A stretch of DNA of 36,807 nucleotides from Candidatus Methylacidiphilales bacterium (GTDB taxonomy: Bacteria; Verrucomicrobiota; Verrucomicrobiia; Methylacidiphilales; CAZTYG01), in the NCBI GenBank assembly GCA_033875315.1, contig JANRJG010000017.1, positions 1 through 36,807 on the forward strand. The letters are read 5' to 3'. Both the position numbers and the translations under genes were made by a program. The stretch's first letter is position 1, and every line of letters begins with the position of its first letter. The notes beneath the pieces were generated by a model, which worked only from the letters and a program-made list of their open reading frames with translations, had not been told where the DNA came from and searched no databases. Positions 19,801 to 26,482 of this stretch are shown here, in pieces.

Positions 19801-22139
19801 TGCAAACCCACGAGAATTACCACGCTCCATTGACCCTCCACGTCACCCCGACGCTGGCCTCGGCCCTGCAATGGGCCGTCAATCCCGCCCCGGGTGCGAC
19901 CAACGACGGGCCCTCCCTAAACGCCCGCATTGCCGCCCTGGTTTCCGGTGGTAATGCCACGATCCTGGGGTCGACTTACGCCGACCATATTCCGAAATAC
20001 TTCCCGCAGGCCTTCAATCACGCGAACAAATTGCTAGCAGACAAATTCCTGGATTCCATCTACGGGGCCGGCAATGCCACCGCCTCCCGCCAGGCGTTCT
20101 GGGCCCCGGAACGGGTTTTGGACGACGAAACCCTGGCCCAGATCGCCGCCATGGGTTACACCCACACCTTCGCCGACCAGACCCGCCACTTGGTCAAGTG
20201 GTTTGGACGCACCTCCGCCCTAGGCACCGACGGCTTCCGTCTCAATGAGGTCAATGGCGTGAAAATTTTCCCCATCCACGACACCACCTCGGAATACCTC
20301 GACCAGACCCTCGATGAGGGGGCCTCCCAACCGGTGCGTGAGTTGCTTTCCCGTCGCGCACGCAGTTCGGTCCAGGACCAAGTGGTCGTTCTCTGGCGTG
20401 ATATGGCGGATTTTGCCGACAATGCCAAGTCTTCCTCTTACGACGCCAACGTCCGCTGGCTGGCCAGCCGCCCCTGGATCCGGGTGGTCACGGCGGGCGA
20501 TATCATCAACGGTTCGGTGGCCTACAAGGGCCAGGACGGCAATACCTACACCACTTGGGGCACCGTGGCCCGTGGCTCCGGGCTCAACCTCATCCAGACG
20601 GCCAAGGATTGGATCGACCACGCCACCCAGGAAAATTACGATAACTGGTATAATGGCTCGGCCAATGAACAGGGCCTGGCCGGGCGCAATTTTGGCGCCA
20701 CCACCCCCTTCGGACAGGTGGGTTCCAGTGGCCATGCCAACACCGTCTGGCAGACCCTCGCCGGCACAACCTTCTTCTCCAGCCTCGCCGACCTGGCCGG
20801 CAGTGTTTTCCACGCCGCCATGTTCCAGACCGCCTTCCACAACACCAGCAACAACGACCTCTCCAAGTTCAGCACCGGTGCCTATATCTATCCCGACAGT
20901 GACAGCAACCAAACCCTCGCCGATTTCGCCAAATATGCCCAGTCCCAGGCCCGATATGCGGTCGTTTACAGCCGGGTCCAGCAATGGGCCAACTCCGCCA
21001 CTTCCTCCACCCTCGCCGCCGAGGCCGCGGACATCGACCTTGATGGCTCCAACGAGTATCTCCTCTACAATTCCCGGGTCTTTGCCCTGTTCGAGGCCAA
21101 GGGCGGACGCATGACCGCCGCCTGGATGCGCGACCCCTTCACCGGGCGTCTATGGCAGGTCGCGGGCAACTTTGCCTCCTACAGCGGCACGGACACCGAA
21201 GATGAAGGGGCCTCCAATTTTGTCGGCGCCACCACCATCCTCTCCGCCTATCGCACCAGTGGATTTAAAGACTGGTGGACGGTCAACACCTCCAATGCCG
21301 GCTCCAACAGCGGCGTCAATTCTGTCTATACCGTCGCCCCGGCCCCGGACGGCACCGGTTGGACCTTCACCAGTGGGGGTATCAGCAAAACGATCCGCAT
21401 CCCGGCGGCCGCCTCGGAAAAAATCCGCGCCACTTACACCCTGACCGGATTGAACAAGGCTTACATCCGCTTCGGCCTGTCCCCGAACCTCCTCGCCCTC
21501 ATGCTCCAGGGGCAATCCGGCCTCTCCGCTGAGGCGGCCACCGCCACCCGGGCGAGCATCACCAACACCCGCGGGGGCGATGTGGTCCGGGCCTGGGTCG
21601 AGGCTCCACAGATCAACGCTGCCGCCACCGACGTGGCCGCCTCCGGCTTCACCACCGTCCTGCGTCGCAACCAGGCCCAAACCCACCAATTGGAAGCCGA
21701 GCTCACCGGAGCGGGGCCCCATACCCTCACGCTCGGCTTCGACCTCGGAACCGATCTCCCGGAAAATGACACCGACGGGGACACCCTCCCGGACGACTGG
21801 GAAACCGCCAACTTTGGCAATCTCAATGCCAATCCGACCGGCGATGCCGACAACGATGGCCTGACCAACCACGTGGAGTACCGCATCGGATCCAACCCCA
21901 ACAATGCCGCCAGCGGACGTTCCGCCACCCTGGCCGGGACCCCTGTTTCCGGATTTGACATCACCTTCCCGACCCTCTCCGGGTTGACCTACCAGGTGCA
22001 GTTCAGCAACAGCCTGACCCCCACGGATTGGCAGCCTTTGGGTTCACCGGTTCCGGGCGACGGCAACAACCAAACAGTCACCGACAGCGGCACCCTGCCC
22101 GGCCGCCGGTTCTACCGGGTCCTCGTCACTTCGCCATGA
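13842..22139 (+). CDS. giant secreted dual-catalytic alpha-glucan hydrolase (GH13 + GH57-like)
   Basis: A single intact 2765-residue reading frame. A signal peptide (1-29, ...FAPRPARA) precedes a GH13 alpha-amylase domain (about 30-590) with region I DNIMNH (Asp117-His122), II GLRLDAVKH (nucleophile Asp271), III FGEHLG (acid Glu334) and IV NSHDS (His395-Asp396), all catalytic residues present. Then come beta-rich modules (about 640-1370) with two EPFTD...NGN...D inserts (1010-1040, 1291-1316) and a long Ca-binding Asp-rich repeat region (1377-1680, many DSDGDGLPDG units). A beta-sandwich (about 1690-1930) precedes a second catalytic, GH57-like domain (about 1950-2230) with LLAHGNH, GGNATILGSTYADH and FWAPERVLDD (candidate nucleophile Glu2090), followed by a GH57-type C-terminal beta domain (DIDLDGSNEYLLYNSRVFAL). 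The end has another Asp-rich repeat and the FYRV-type terminal module. No clear Shine-Dalgarno precedes the ATG. The next gene overlaps by four bases. Starch is inferred as substrate. Confidence 0.9.
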   Translation: MKNCRPFGALLVACGLLFTCFAPRPARAEAMLQYFNTSWAEITRKMPELAEAGYTSLWLPPPTKGSGGLSVGYDLWDPFDLGSKDQRGSVRTRYGTEAELLHLMEVAHRFGIRVYFDNIMNHRAFDVPGYNEQTAIDIYPGMVPEDFHLRVTEDGFYRKWDNTRDWGSAWQVQNLGLADLIDIAHETPNANFGRTEGSTHPKYSFVRHPNNPEYYDRLPNGTYVGFGTNNGITTGIIAANPDFYKEDVGAYLIRNARWLMDRTRADGLRLDAVKHVPDYFFGQQSGANKDSSDAGYLGGVQRQFNITRGFSDSNHRDSVFDTEKGRDDAMVFGEHLGSPPGYSGYWDAGMRLVDNDLRSKLNGVLGSPWGTLLGLDSAGGGGFSPSLGVMHANSHDSDYSAMRQLQHAMYYTREGLGLVYTDGYHQAETLGESGGAFPRHANTAFLGQFADPRIPNLLKIHQDFSRGFQVGRWGDNDFLAYERRDNRNPDGSTRVGNAADEITMVVMLNDNTAAGQSRAFSHSFPAGAYLYQYATGPNGSNQTGFYKFGSELSSVIVPPGGYFIFGYRTPELSTLWPESAITLYQNGVEVPRITVKREDGPDGDESFNPLGLSNRGYAPGETPEPFTYQTTVPVVKSGSALTILARADGSAENIMLKLDGGVDLNGTVPPGITDPAKRDNPPAVRTDTWLGYEQPTFVDRQHPEKFAAVDTARSQIGSPGAETYSKVIGSGNFTINNGPAGANNYSTESGRQAAWIYHDPAQTVGGANGTTGVGDAQYSEGATTLTLWAKSNSVGAGFKMFVYYTVDGSYPEGAGGIGRGTTQVAEMLFQHNQNPDDWWNTVDIPKPAPGSTFRYKIGLFKNGDGIQASWWPADAASVAYKKKMLTTFRVNNFDPATVQHHLHNDYNSLTTGLKEGFHVLRAKALLNRNPSTQAALYQTFTQTFYYDAVTPGGEVAFPQNNGDTVGGSSYEVVIRTDPTVEEVWYNIDDSEAGNNDSATAKLNGNGDGFEPFTDENQNGVRDSGEAFTDLNGNGAYDDDIPMAWARATEVTANPAVTSTYAKEWRLRYTNIPSDNSATLTLRLLEASSSRNFTLNATVGHYTELQRTVQTRGPLERINIAWPQNDGDRVDDNYTMKVYFSKSLANGLSETDLKNRFTFSANGVAQSRSGFAINYGSFGPGGAYHELSVPLPNLYNDVADFLHELKVEYRFPDPDNRVLQAFRLVVANPSTKPYVLITQPAELGSDGKPVEIVLPDGPGADSTISTVRVTTGMTVTGLSLSYLTGNITLVNEPFTDSNSNGKYDDGEPFTDSNSNNVWEGTTVETVGTTKYWDFRWLITAPGTYNLVAATTSTTNGQSASDTRSALVVLRESVATDVDEYNDDDDDGLIDIDETNPKELPTGNAETWTNGDVHVYYAYGRTLPNTPDSDGDGLPDGLEVGWRTAASATTNATMDTNGDGFPNFIGDMDPPLYAVLENNGYVPGVGSASQGDSRTRQAAGSVTNPSNPDTDGDGLPDGIEDANRNGWTDGDGKTLPLTATRTQYATARPNAGDWPNGIIDSFETWTETSPVKADSDGDGLVDGYGEDKNANGLINGDTDLDRVYDAGEAWTETDPLKADTDGDGLPDGWEVQYGLDPLDNGTDSMRSADPNDGNPQMGASGDLDNDGLTNAQELAANTNPTQITVVSSGGGEGTIRIGTFTDWTHNDLLALDEYNEGGSQGADVYRTNNYDNSRDIVAFSFRDGGAVASGGDGKVYFRVDLVDLAANAEQGEVDAYVVIDTGNTAVGERALPDSVDIATDMRWEVVVAAYGQNSGAVLVDTNRSNNTTTDVQTPNEAFGVERRGITANGLNAVAWSSKYDAVEIAVQRQALLDAGWLGDPSTLNFQVFTTRDGTQNSPVGPGDIGGRNDIRDTIGDDWLASDYWKDQDNIRLNGKLTSFFGRSSNNDRGKAAKVMLLAHGNHSILPASAIQTLVHNGASSGAAGYFRMLQTHENYHAPLTLHVTPTLASALQWAVNPAPGATNDGPSLNARIAALVSGGNATILGSTYADHIPKYFPQAFNHANKLLADKFLDSIYGAGNATASRQAFWAPERVLDDETLAQIAAMGYTHTFADQTRHLVKWFGRTSALGTDGFRLNEVNGVKIFPIHDTTSEYLDQTLDEGASQPVRELLSRRARSSVQDQVVVLWRDMADFADNAKSSSYDANVRWLASRPWIRVVTAGDIINGSVAYKGQDGNTYTTWGTVARGSGLNLIQTAKDWIDHATQENYDNWYNGSANEQGLAGRNFGATTPFGQVGSSGHANTVWQTLAGTTFFSSLADLAGSVFHAAMFQTAFHNTSNNDLSKFSTGAYIYPDSDSNQTLADFAKYAQSQARYAVVYSRVQQWANSATSSTLAAEAADIDLDGSNEYLLYNSRVFALFEAKGGRMTAAWMRDPFTGRLWQVAGNFASYSGTDTEDEGASNFVGATTILSAYRTSGFKDWWTVNTSNAGSNSGVNSVYTVAPAPDGTGWTFTSGGISKTIRIPAAASEKIRATYTLTGLNKAYIRFGLSPNLLALMLQGQSGLSAEAATATRASITNTRGGDVVRAWVEAPQINAAATDVAASGFTTVLRRNQAQTHQLEAELTGAGPHTLTLGFDLGTDLPENDTDGDTLPDDWETANFGNLNANPTGDADNDGLTNHVEYRIGSNPNNAASGRSATLAGTPVSGFDITFPTLSGLTYQVQFSNSLTPTDWQPLGSPVPGDGNNQTVTDSGTLPGRRFYRVLVTSP

Positions 22140-25100
22140 ATGCATCCACCACTCTCCCTCCGTTCAAAAGCCTTTCCATCACAGTATTGCTGTTGCTGGC
22201 TGCGGTCATTTCGTCTCCGGCCCAGATTGTCACCAATCTCTGGCATATCCCCTCGAATACGACGGACATACCCGGCGGTATTTCCATGCGTTCTCCGGTG
22301 AGTCCCGGTTCCGGGGTGGGCACAACCCTTTACCAGGGGGTTTGGCGGAACGGCGGGAACAACAACCAGACCGGTGGTACACTCTACTACCGGACCGGCA
22401 ACAGCGGCGCTTGGTCATCGGTGGCGCTTTCTTTCGCCGCCAACAACGGCGACAACCAGTTCTGGAGCGCTTCGGTGACTACTGGGTCTCCCGGTTCCAC
22501 CCTTCAATATTACTTCAGGGTCACGTTTTCCAACAAATCAACCACCTACCTCTACACTTCGGGCGGTGTCAGTGCCCAGTCCCTGACCGAATCCGATGCC
22601 CAGGCCAGTCCCTTCAGCGTCACCGTCGGTGCGGCCCCTTTTTCCCTGACCGTCAGCAGCGCCACCACCGGGGCACTCAATGCCGACTACACCACCACCA
22701 AGCTTTACATCGATGAACTCCAGGCCCAATCGGTCCCCGTCACTTTCACCTTCAATACCGGTGCGCTCAACACCGCCGAGGCCGAAGTTTGGACCAACCT
22801 CAACAACCGGGACCGCGCCGATGATGACGCCGACGCGGATGGCATCGACGATGGCATCGTTCCCCCCACACCCCCCGATGAAAAGCCATCGGGCTACGCG
22901 GGCGGTGCCTACCCGGCCAATGGCTACTTCCAGGCCATCCCCCTGGCCGGAGGCAACGGTACCTATTCCCTCACTGTCAACGCCACCAAAACCGGGGCCT
23001 ATCGCCTCACCGCCCGTTATCGTCTTTCCGGGAATTCGACCTGGATCTGGTATTCATCCTCCGGCCGGCGTGACCACTGCATCACCGTGGCTCCCCAACT
23101 CGCTCGCAACCTCCGCATCTACGAGGCCAATGTGCTCAATGTCGATGCCACCGGGCCGACCTTTGCCCAGCGTTCGACCTTTGAAAGCCTGACCGACAAC
23201 ACCCGCTGGAACCTGGATTATCTCCTCAAGACCGGTTCCAATGCCATCTGGTTCCAGCCCATCCATCCCAATGGAATCGAGGGCCGCGAAGCCCCCGGTG
23301 GAACCCCCTACGATCCCGGCAGCCCTTATGCCGTGAAGAACTTCTTCCAAGTGATGGAACAGATGAGCCAGGGCAATACCCGCAATGCCTCCATGGCCGC
23401 ATTCCAGAACTTCGTCTCCATCGCCGATACCAAGGGGATCAGCATCATCCTCGACGCCCCATTCAACCACACCGCCTTCGACTGTGAAATCGACCAGATT
23501 GGATTGAATGTCTTTTCCGCCGCGGGGCTCAACACCTCGGGCTGGAGTGCCACCGACAAAATAAAGGACCGCGAAGCCAGGTTCTATTCCTCGGCCGGTG
23601 GCGCGGGCACTGCTTACTCCGTTCCCGCTTCCTCCGCTGGTGATGTCGCCGCCGCTCCCGACCGCAACGACTTCGGCAAGTGGAACGACGTCAAGGATGT
23701 CTTCTTCGGACGCTACGCCACTCTGGTCACCGGCTATCCGGATGCGGATACCAGTCGGAACACGGTCAAAATCGAGACCGATACCATCGATATGTCATCG
23801 CTGAACGGTGCTGCCGGCTCGACCCAGGCGGTCACCCGTGGGGTTTGGAAGTACTTCGCCTCCTACGTGCCCTACTGGCTGGAGAAAACCGGCCTGCCCG
23901 CCGGCAGTTCCCTGACCGATCAATCCTACAAGGGCATCGATGGGTTGCGTGCGGATTTCGGCCAAGGCATGCCCCCGCAATTCTGGGAATACGCCATCAA
24001 CGTGGCCCGTTCCCACAAATGGAGCTTTGTGTTCATGACCGAGTCGCTTGACGGCGGCGAAGTCACCTACCGTTCCAACCGTCATTTCGAACTTCTCAAT
24101 GAAAACATCGTTTTTCCCTTCCAGTCGGCCACCACCACCACCGGATACCGCGACATCTTTGAAGGACGGCGCAACGCCTACGGTCAGGGTCTGGTCCTGC
24201 TCAACAACACTTCCCATGACGAAGCGGGCTACTCCGATCCCTGGCAGGCCTTCATCCGCTATGCGGTCGGCAGCACCATCGACGGGGCCCCCATGGTGAT
24301 GTATGGCCAGGAAATCGGCACGGCTGCCAGCCTCAGCTTTGACTTCTACGAGTTGAATTTTGGCAAGAGCATCCCCCACTTCAAACGCTACAACTCGATG
24401 CAGCCACAATGGACGGCCTGGGCCTCCAACACCCTTGGCGTGGCCAACCTCATCCCGGCCTATTCCGGTGTCGGTCTGGCCCGTGGCTTCAGCCCCGCCC
24501 TCCGTTCCTCCAACCGATGGTTCCTCAATCCCAATGGCAACAGCACCGCCGACCCCGACATATTCGCCGTGGCCAAGTACCAGACCAGCGGGGCTTCGCC
24601 CGCGACCAGCGATGTGGTTCTGGCCTTCCTCAACCTGGACCGCACCAACGCCCAGTCCAATACCTTTGGCATCCCCACGGCTTTGGCCGATAACATGGGC
24701 CTCCAAAGCGGCCGACGCTACAACGTCAAAAACATCGCGGCCTACCTCGGCCCCAACAATGAATACGATGGACGTCGCGATGTTTTCCTTTGGGGCACCA
24801 ATGGGTTCACCCGTGAGGACCTCGTCACCAACGGGGTCTTTGTTTCACTCAATCCGGTGCCCTCCACCGACGGTGCCTGGGCCACCGCCCCTTTCGAGGC
24901 CCAATACCTCAAGCTCTATGACGTGACACCGTTGCCCGCACCTTCCTCCGCGCCCCTTGTCGGCGACTACGCCCTTGATGGATCGGTCACCTTTACTTGG
25001 AGCCCTGTCGTCGATGCCGGAGGTCTGACTCCACGCTACCGCCTCACCGTGACCCGCAGTGACAGTGTGGTCCAGAATTTCGAAACCACCCTGACGTCCT

Positions 25101-25516
25101 ACACCGTCACCGGCATCCCCGACGGAGTCACGGCCACGGCCACCGTCACCACCCTCAATCCCAACAACACCGCCATCGCCTCCAGCCCGACTTCCGCCAG
25201 CAATCCAACACGATCGCTCACTTCGGCCGGAGACAACGACAACGATGGCATCACCAACGCCGCAGAAGTTTACGACGGCACCAACCCGCTCGATGCCACT
25301 TCCCGTTTGAAAGTGGCTTCTGTCCAGGCCATCCCGGGCAGCGGCTTCACCCTCACTTGGTCCACCGTCGCCGGACGCACTTACCGGGTGGAATCCCGCG
25401 CCAGCCTCACCTCGGGGGATTGGTCGGTCCTGGCCAGCGGACTCACCTCCGGCAACTACACCGACCCCGCGGCTCTGACCGACAAAAAATTCTACCGCGT
25501 CATCACCGAGCCCTGA
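22136..25516 (+). CDS. secreted GH13 alpha-amylase with Ca-repeat and C-terminal FYRV module
   Basis: A 1126-residue exported GH13 enzyme. The signal peptide (about 1-30, SITVLLLLAAVISSPAQ) is followed by a beta-sandwich (about 60-165, GTLYYRTGNSGAWSSVALSF), a linker containing a small Asp-rich insert (DDDADADGIDDG), and the catalytic barrel from about 370. Conserved regions: I DAPFNHTAF (Asp440, His445), II GLRADFGQG (nucleophile Asp607), III FMTESLDGG (Glu636), IV NTSHDEAG (His694-Asp695); all are intact. After the barrel come an Ig/Fn3-like domain (about 940-1025), a short Asp-rich repeat (DNDNDGITNAAEV) and the terminal YRVESRASL...FYRVITEP module shared with two other enzymes here. The ATG overlaps the upstream stop (ATGA), indicating coupling with the giant amylase. 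Exact bond specificity cannot be read from the motifs. Confidence 0.9.
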   Translation: MNASTTLPPFKSLSITVLLLLAAVISSPAQIVTNLWHIPSNTTDIPGGISMRSPVSPGSGVGTTLYQGVWRNGGNNNQTGGTLYYRTGNSGAWSSVALSFAANNGDNQFWSASVTTGSPGSTLQYYFRVTFSNKSTTYLYTSGGVSAQSLTESDAQASPFSVTVGAAPFSLTVSSATTGALNADYTTTKLYIDELQAQSVPVTFTFNTGALNTAEAEVWTNLNNRDRADDDADADGIDDGIVPPTPPDEKPSGYAGGAYPANGYFQAIPLAGGNGTYSLTVNATKTGAYRLTARYRLSGNSTWIWYSSSGRRDHCITVAPQLARNLRIYEANVLNVDATGPTFAQRSTFESLTDNTRWNLDYLLKTGSNAIWFQPIHPNGIEGREAPGGTPYDPGSPYAVKNFFQVMEQMSQGNTRNASMAAFQNFVSIADTKGISIILDAPFNHTAFDCEIDQIGLNVFSAAGLNTSGWSATDKIKDREARFYSSAGGAGTAYSVPASSAGDVAAAPDRNDFGKWNDVKDVFFGRYATLVTGYPDADTSRNTVKIETDTIDMSSLNGAAGSTQAVTRGVWKYFASYVPYWLEKTGLPAGSSLTDQSYKGIDGLRADFGQGMPPQFWEYAINVARSHKWSFVFMTESLDGGEVTYRSNRHFELLNENIVFPFQSATTTTGYRDIFEGRRNAYGQGLVLLNNTSHDEAGYSDPWQAFIRYAVGSTIDGAPMVMYGQEIGTAASLSFDFYELNFGKSIPHFKRYNSMQPQWTAWASNTLGVANLIPAYSGVGLARGFSPALRSSNRWFLNPNGNSTADPDIFAVAKYQTSGASPATSDVVLAFLNLDRTNAQSNTFGIPTALADNMGLQSGRRYNVKNIAAYLGPNNEYDGRRDVFLWGTNGFTREDLVTNGVFVSLNPVPSTDGAWATAPFEAQYLKLYDVTPLPAPSSAPLVGDYALDGSVTFTWSPVVDAGGLTPRYRLTVTRSDSVVQNFETTLTSYTVTGIPDGVTATATVTTLNPNNTAIASSPTSASNPTRSLTSAGDNDNDGITNAAEVYDGTNPLDATSRLKVASVQAIPGSGFTLTWSTVAGRTYRVESRASLTSGDWSVLASGLTSGNYTDPAALTDKKFYRVITEP

Positions 25517-25520
25517 TCCG

Positions 25521-25554
25521 GGGGAGGGAGTTGCCTGATCCTCCTTCCCCCTCC
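25521..25554 (+). terminator. possible G-rich/C-rich stem after GH13 gene
   Basis: GGGGGAGGGAG (from about 25520) can pair with CTCCTTCCCCC (to about 25552) across a short loop, giving a strong imperfect stem four bases after the stop. There is no U-tract, so it may slow RNA decay rather than end transcription. Confidence 0.35.
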
Positions 25555-25584
25555 ACGCCGCTCTTCGAAGTGCGGGCGCTTGGA

Positions 25585-25597
25585 TTGATCTGTTCAA
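25585..25597. promoter_or_regulatory. predicted operator upstream of small secreted gene
   Basis: TTGATCTGTTCAA, one mismatch from the malQ palindrome; the flanking A and T extend its symmetry by one base each side. It lies 63 bases before the ATG at 25661 and would let the same regulator control the distal half of the locus independently. Confidence 0.65.
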
Positions 25598-25660
25598 TAG
25601 ATTCTCCTTCGACTCCCCGGTATCGACACTTAAGATGGCTTTGATTGCTTTGGTGACTTC

Positions 25661-26461
25661 ATGAAGACCGTTCTTCCCATTCTGTGTTTCCTTGCCATGT
25701 CCCACGCGATGCTATCCGCCCGTGAACGGATCAATCTGGCCGAAGACGATGCGGCCCACAGCGCTTACAACGGTGGTTGGAACAATGGCGGTAACGCCGC
25801 CAACAGTGGCTTTGGAGGCTGGCAACTCGTCACCTCGGGTGCGGACAAATCCGACCGCCATGCCGGATTCATCATCGCCCGGCGTGAGGCAGGCAACGAA
25901 CTCGACCATGCCGACATCGACCGCAAAGCGTTCGGCCTCTACGCGAATGGCAGTGGTTTTGAGACCGCCGTCGCCTTCCGCAACCTCGACAACCCTCTCG
26001 GCGTGGGGGAATCCTTTTCTCTCCTCATGGAAGCGGGCGATTTCGCCCCCAAAACCGGCTCCGATGACCCCAAGCCAGGATGGGTCGGCTTTGCCCTCCG
26101 CACCGGCACCGCATCGGCATCAACCGAAGACATCGAGCGGGCGGCCCGTTTTGTCTTCGGTGTCCGGCAGGGGGAGAGCCGCTACTTCGTGCGCGATGGG
26201 GGCAAGGATACGGACACCGGGGTGGAGGCCAACGGCTCGGGGGTGGCCGTCACGGTCACCCTGGTCTCGGCTGATGCCTACGATCTTGAGATTACCGCAC
26301 TCGATACCAAGGTGACCAAACGCTTTGCCGGACGGCGGCTCGCGGGTCCGCCCGGCGGGCCGATTGAAAGTTTCGCCCTCTGCAACCAGGACGGGGAGAA
26401 GGGGGATGCCTACTTCAACGGCTTCCAAGTCACCCGCCTCGTCGAGTCCCTGCCCCGCTGA
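25661..26461 (+). CDS. small secreted protein of unknown function in amylase locus
   Basis: A 266-residue protein with a signal peptide (about 1-20, TVLPILCFLAMSHAMLSA) and a single beta-rich domain. I do not recognise a named family. Visible features are an aromatic/Asn-Gly N-terminal block (AYNGGWNNGGNAANSGFGGW), KAFGLYANGSGFETAVAFR, LGVGESFSLLMEAGDF, and a central Asp/Gly-rich stretch. The alternating pattern suggests a jelly-roll or concanavalin-like carbohydrate-binding fold. No catalytic signature can be named. It follows its own predicted operator and is 21 bases upstream of the secreted GH57 gene, so a glucan-binding or enzyme-accessory role is a reasonable but untested guess. Confidence 0.8.
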   Translation: MKTVLPILCFLAMSHAMLSARERINLAEDDAAHSAYNGGWNNGGNAANSGFGGWQLVTSGADKSDRHAGFIIARREAGNELDHADIDRKAFGLYANGSGFETAVAFRNLDNPLGVGESFSLLMEAGDFAPKTGSDDPKPGWVGFALRTGTASASTEDIERAARFVFGVRQGESRYFVRDGGKDTDTGVEANGSGVAVTVTLVSADAYDLEITALDTKVTKRFAGRRLAGPPGGPIESFALCNQDGEKGDAYFNGFQVTRLVESLPR

Positions 26462-26482
26462 ATCCCCATTTTGTCGTTGGCC

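Larger units (their letters stand above)
25517..25660. promoter_or_regulatory. intergenic region with operator before small secreted gene
   Basis: 144 bases without a gene. The first third has a GC-rich stretch after the GH13 stop (GGGGGAGGGAG...CTCCTTCCCCC) that could fold into a terminator-like stem without a T-run. The operator-like palindrome is at 25585-25597. This suggests a separate transcription start for the genes that follow. Confidence 0.45.

Noticed and set aside
17265-19871. 868-codon open frame on the minus strand opposite the giant amylase
   Set aside because: It mirrors the real gene's codon pattern in a GC-rich region, has a Gly/Val/Ile-rich repetitive composition and no recognisable domain.
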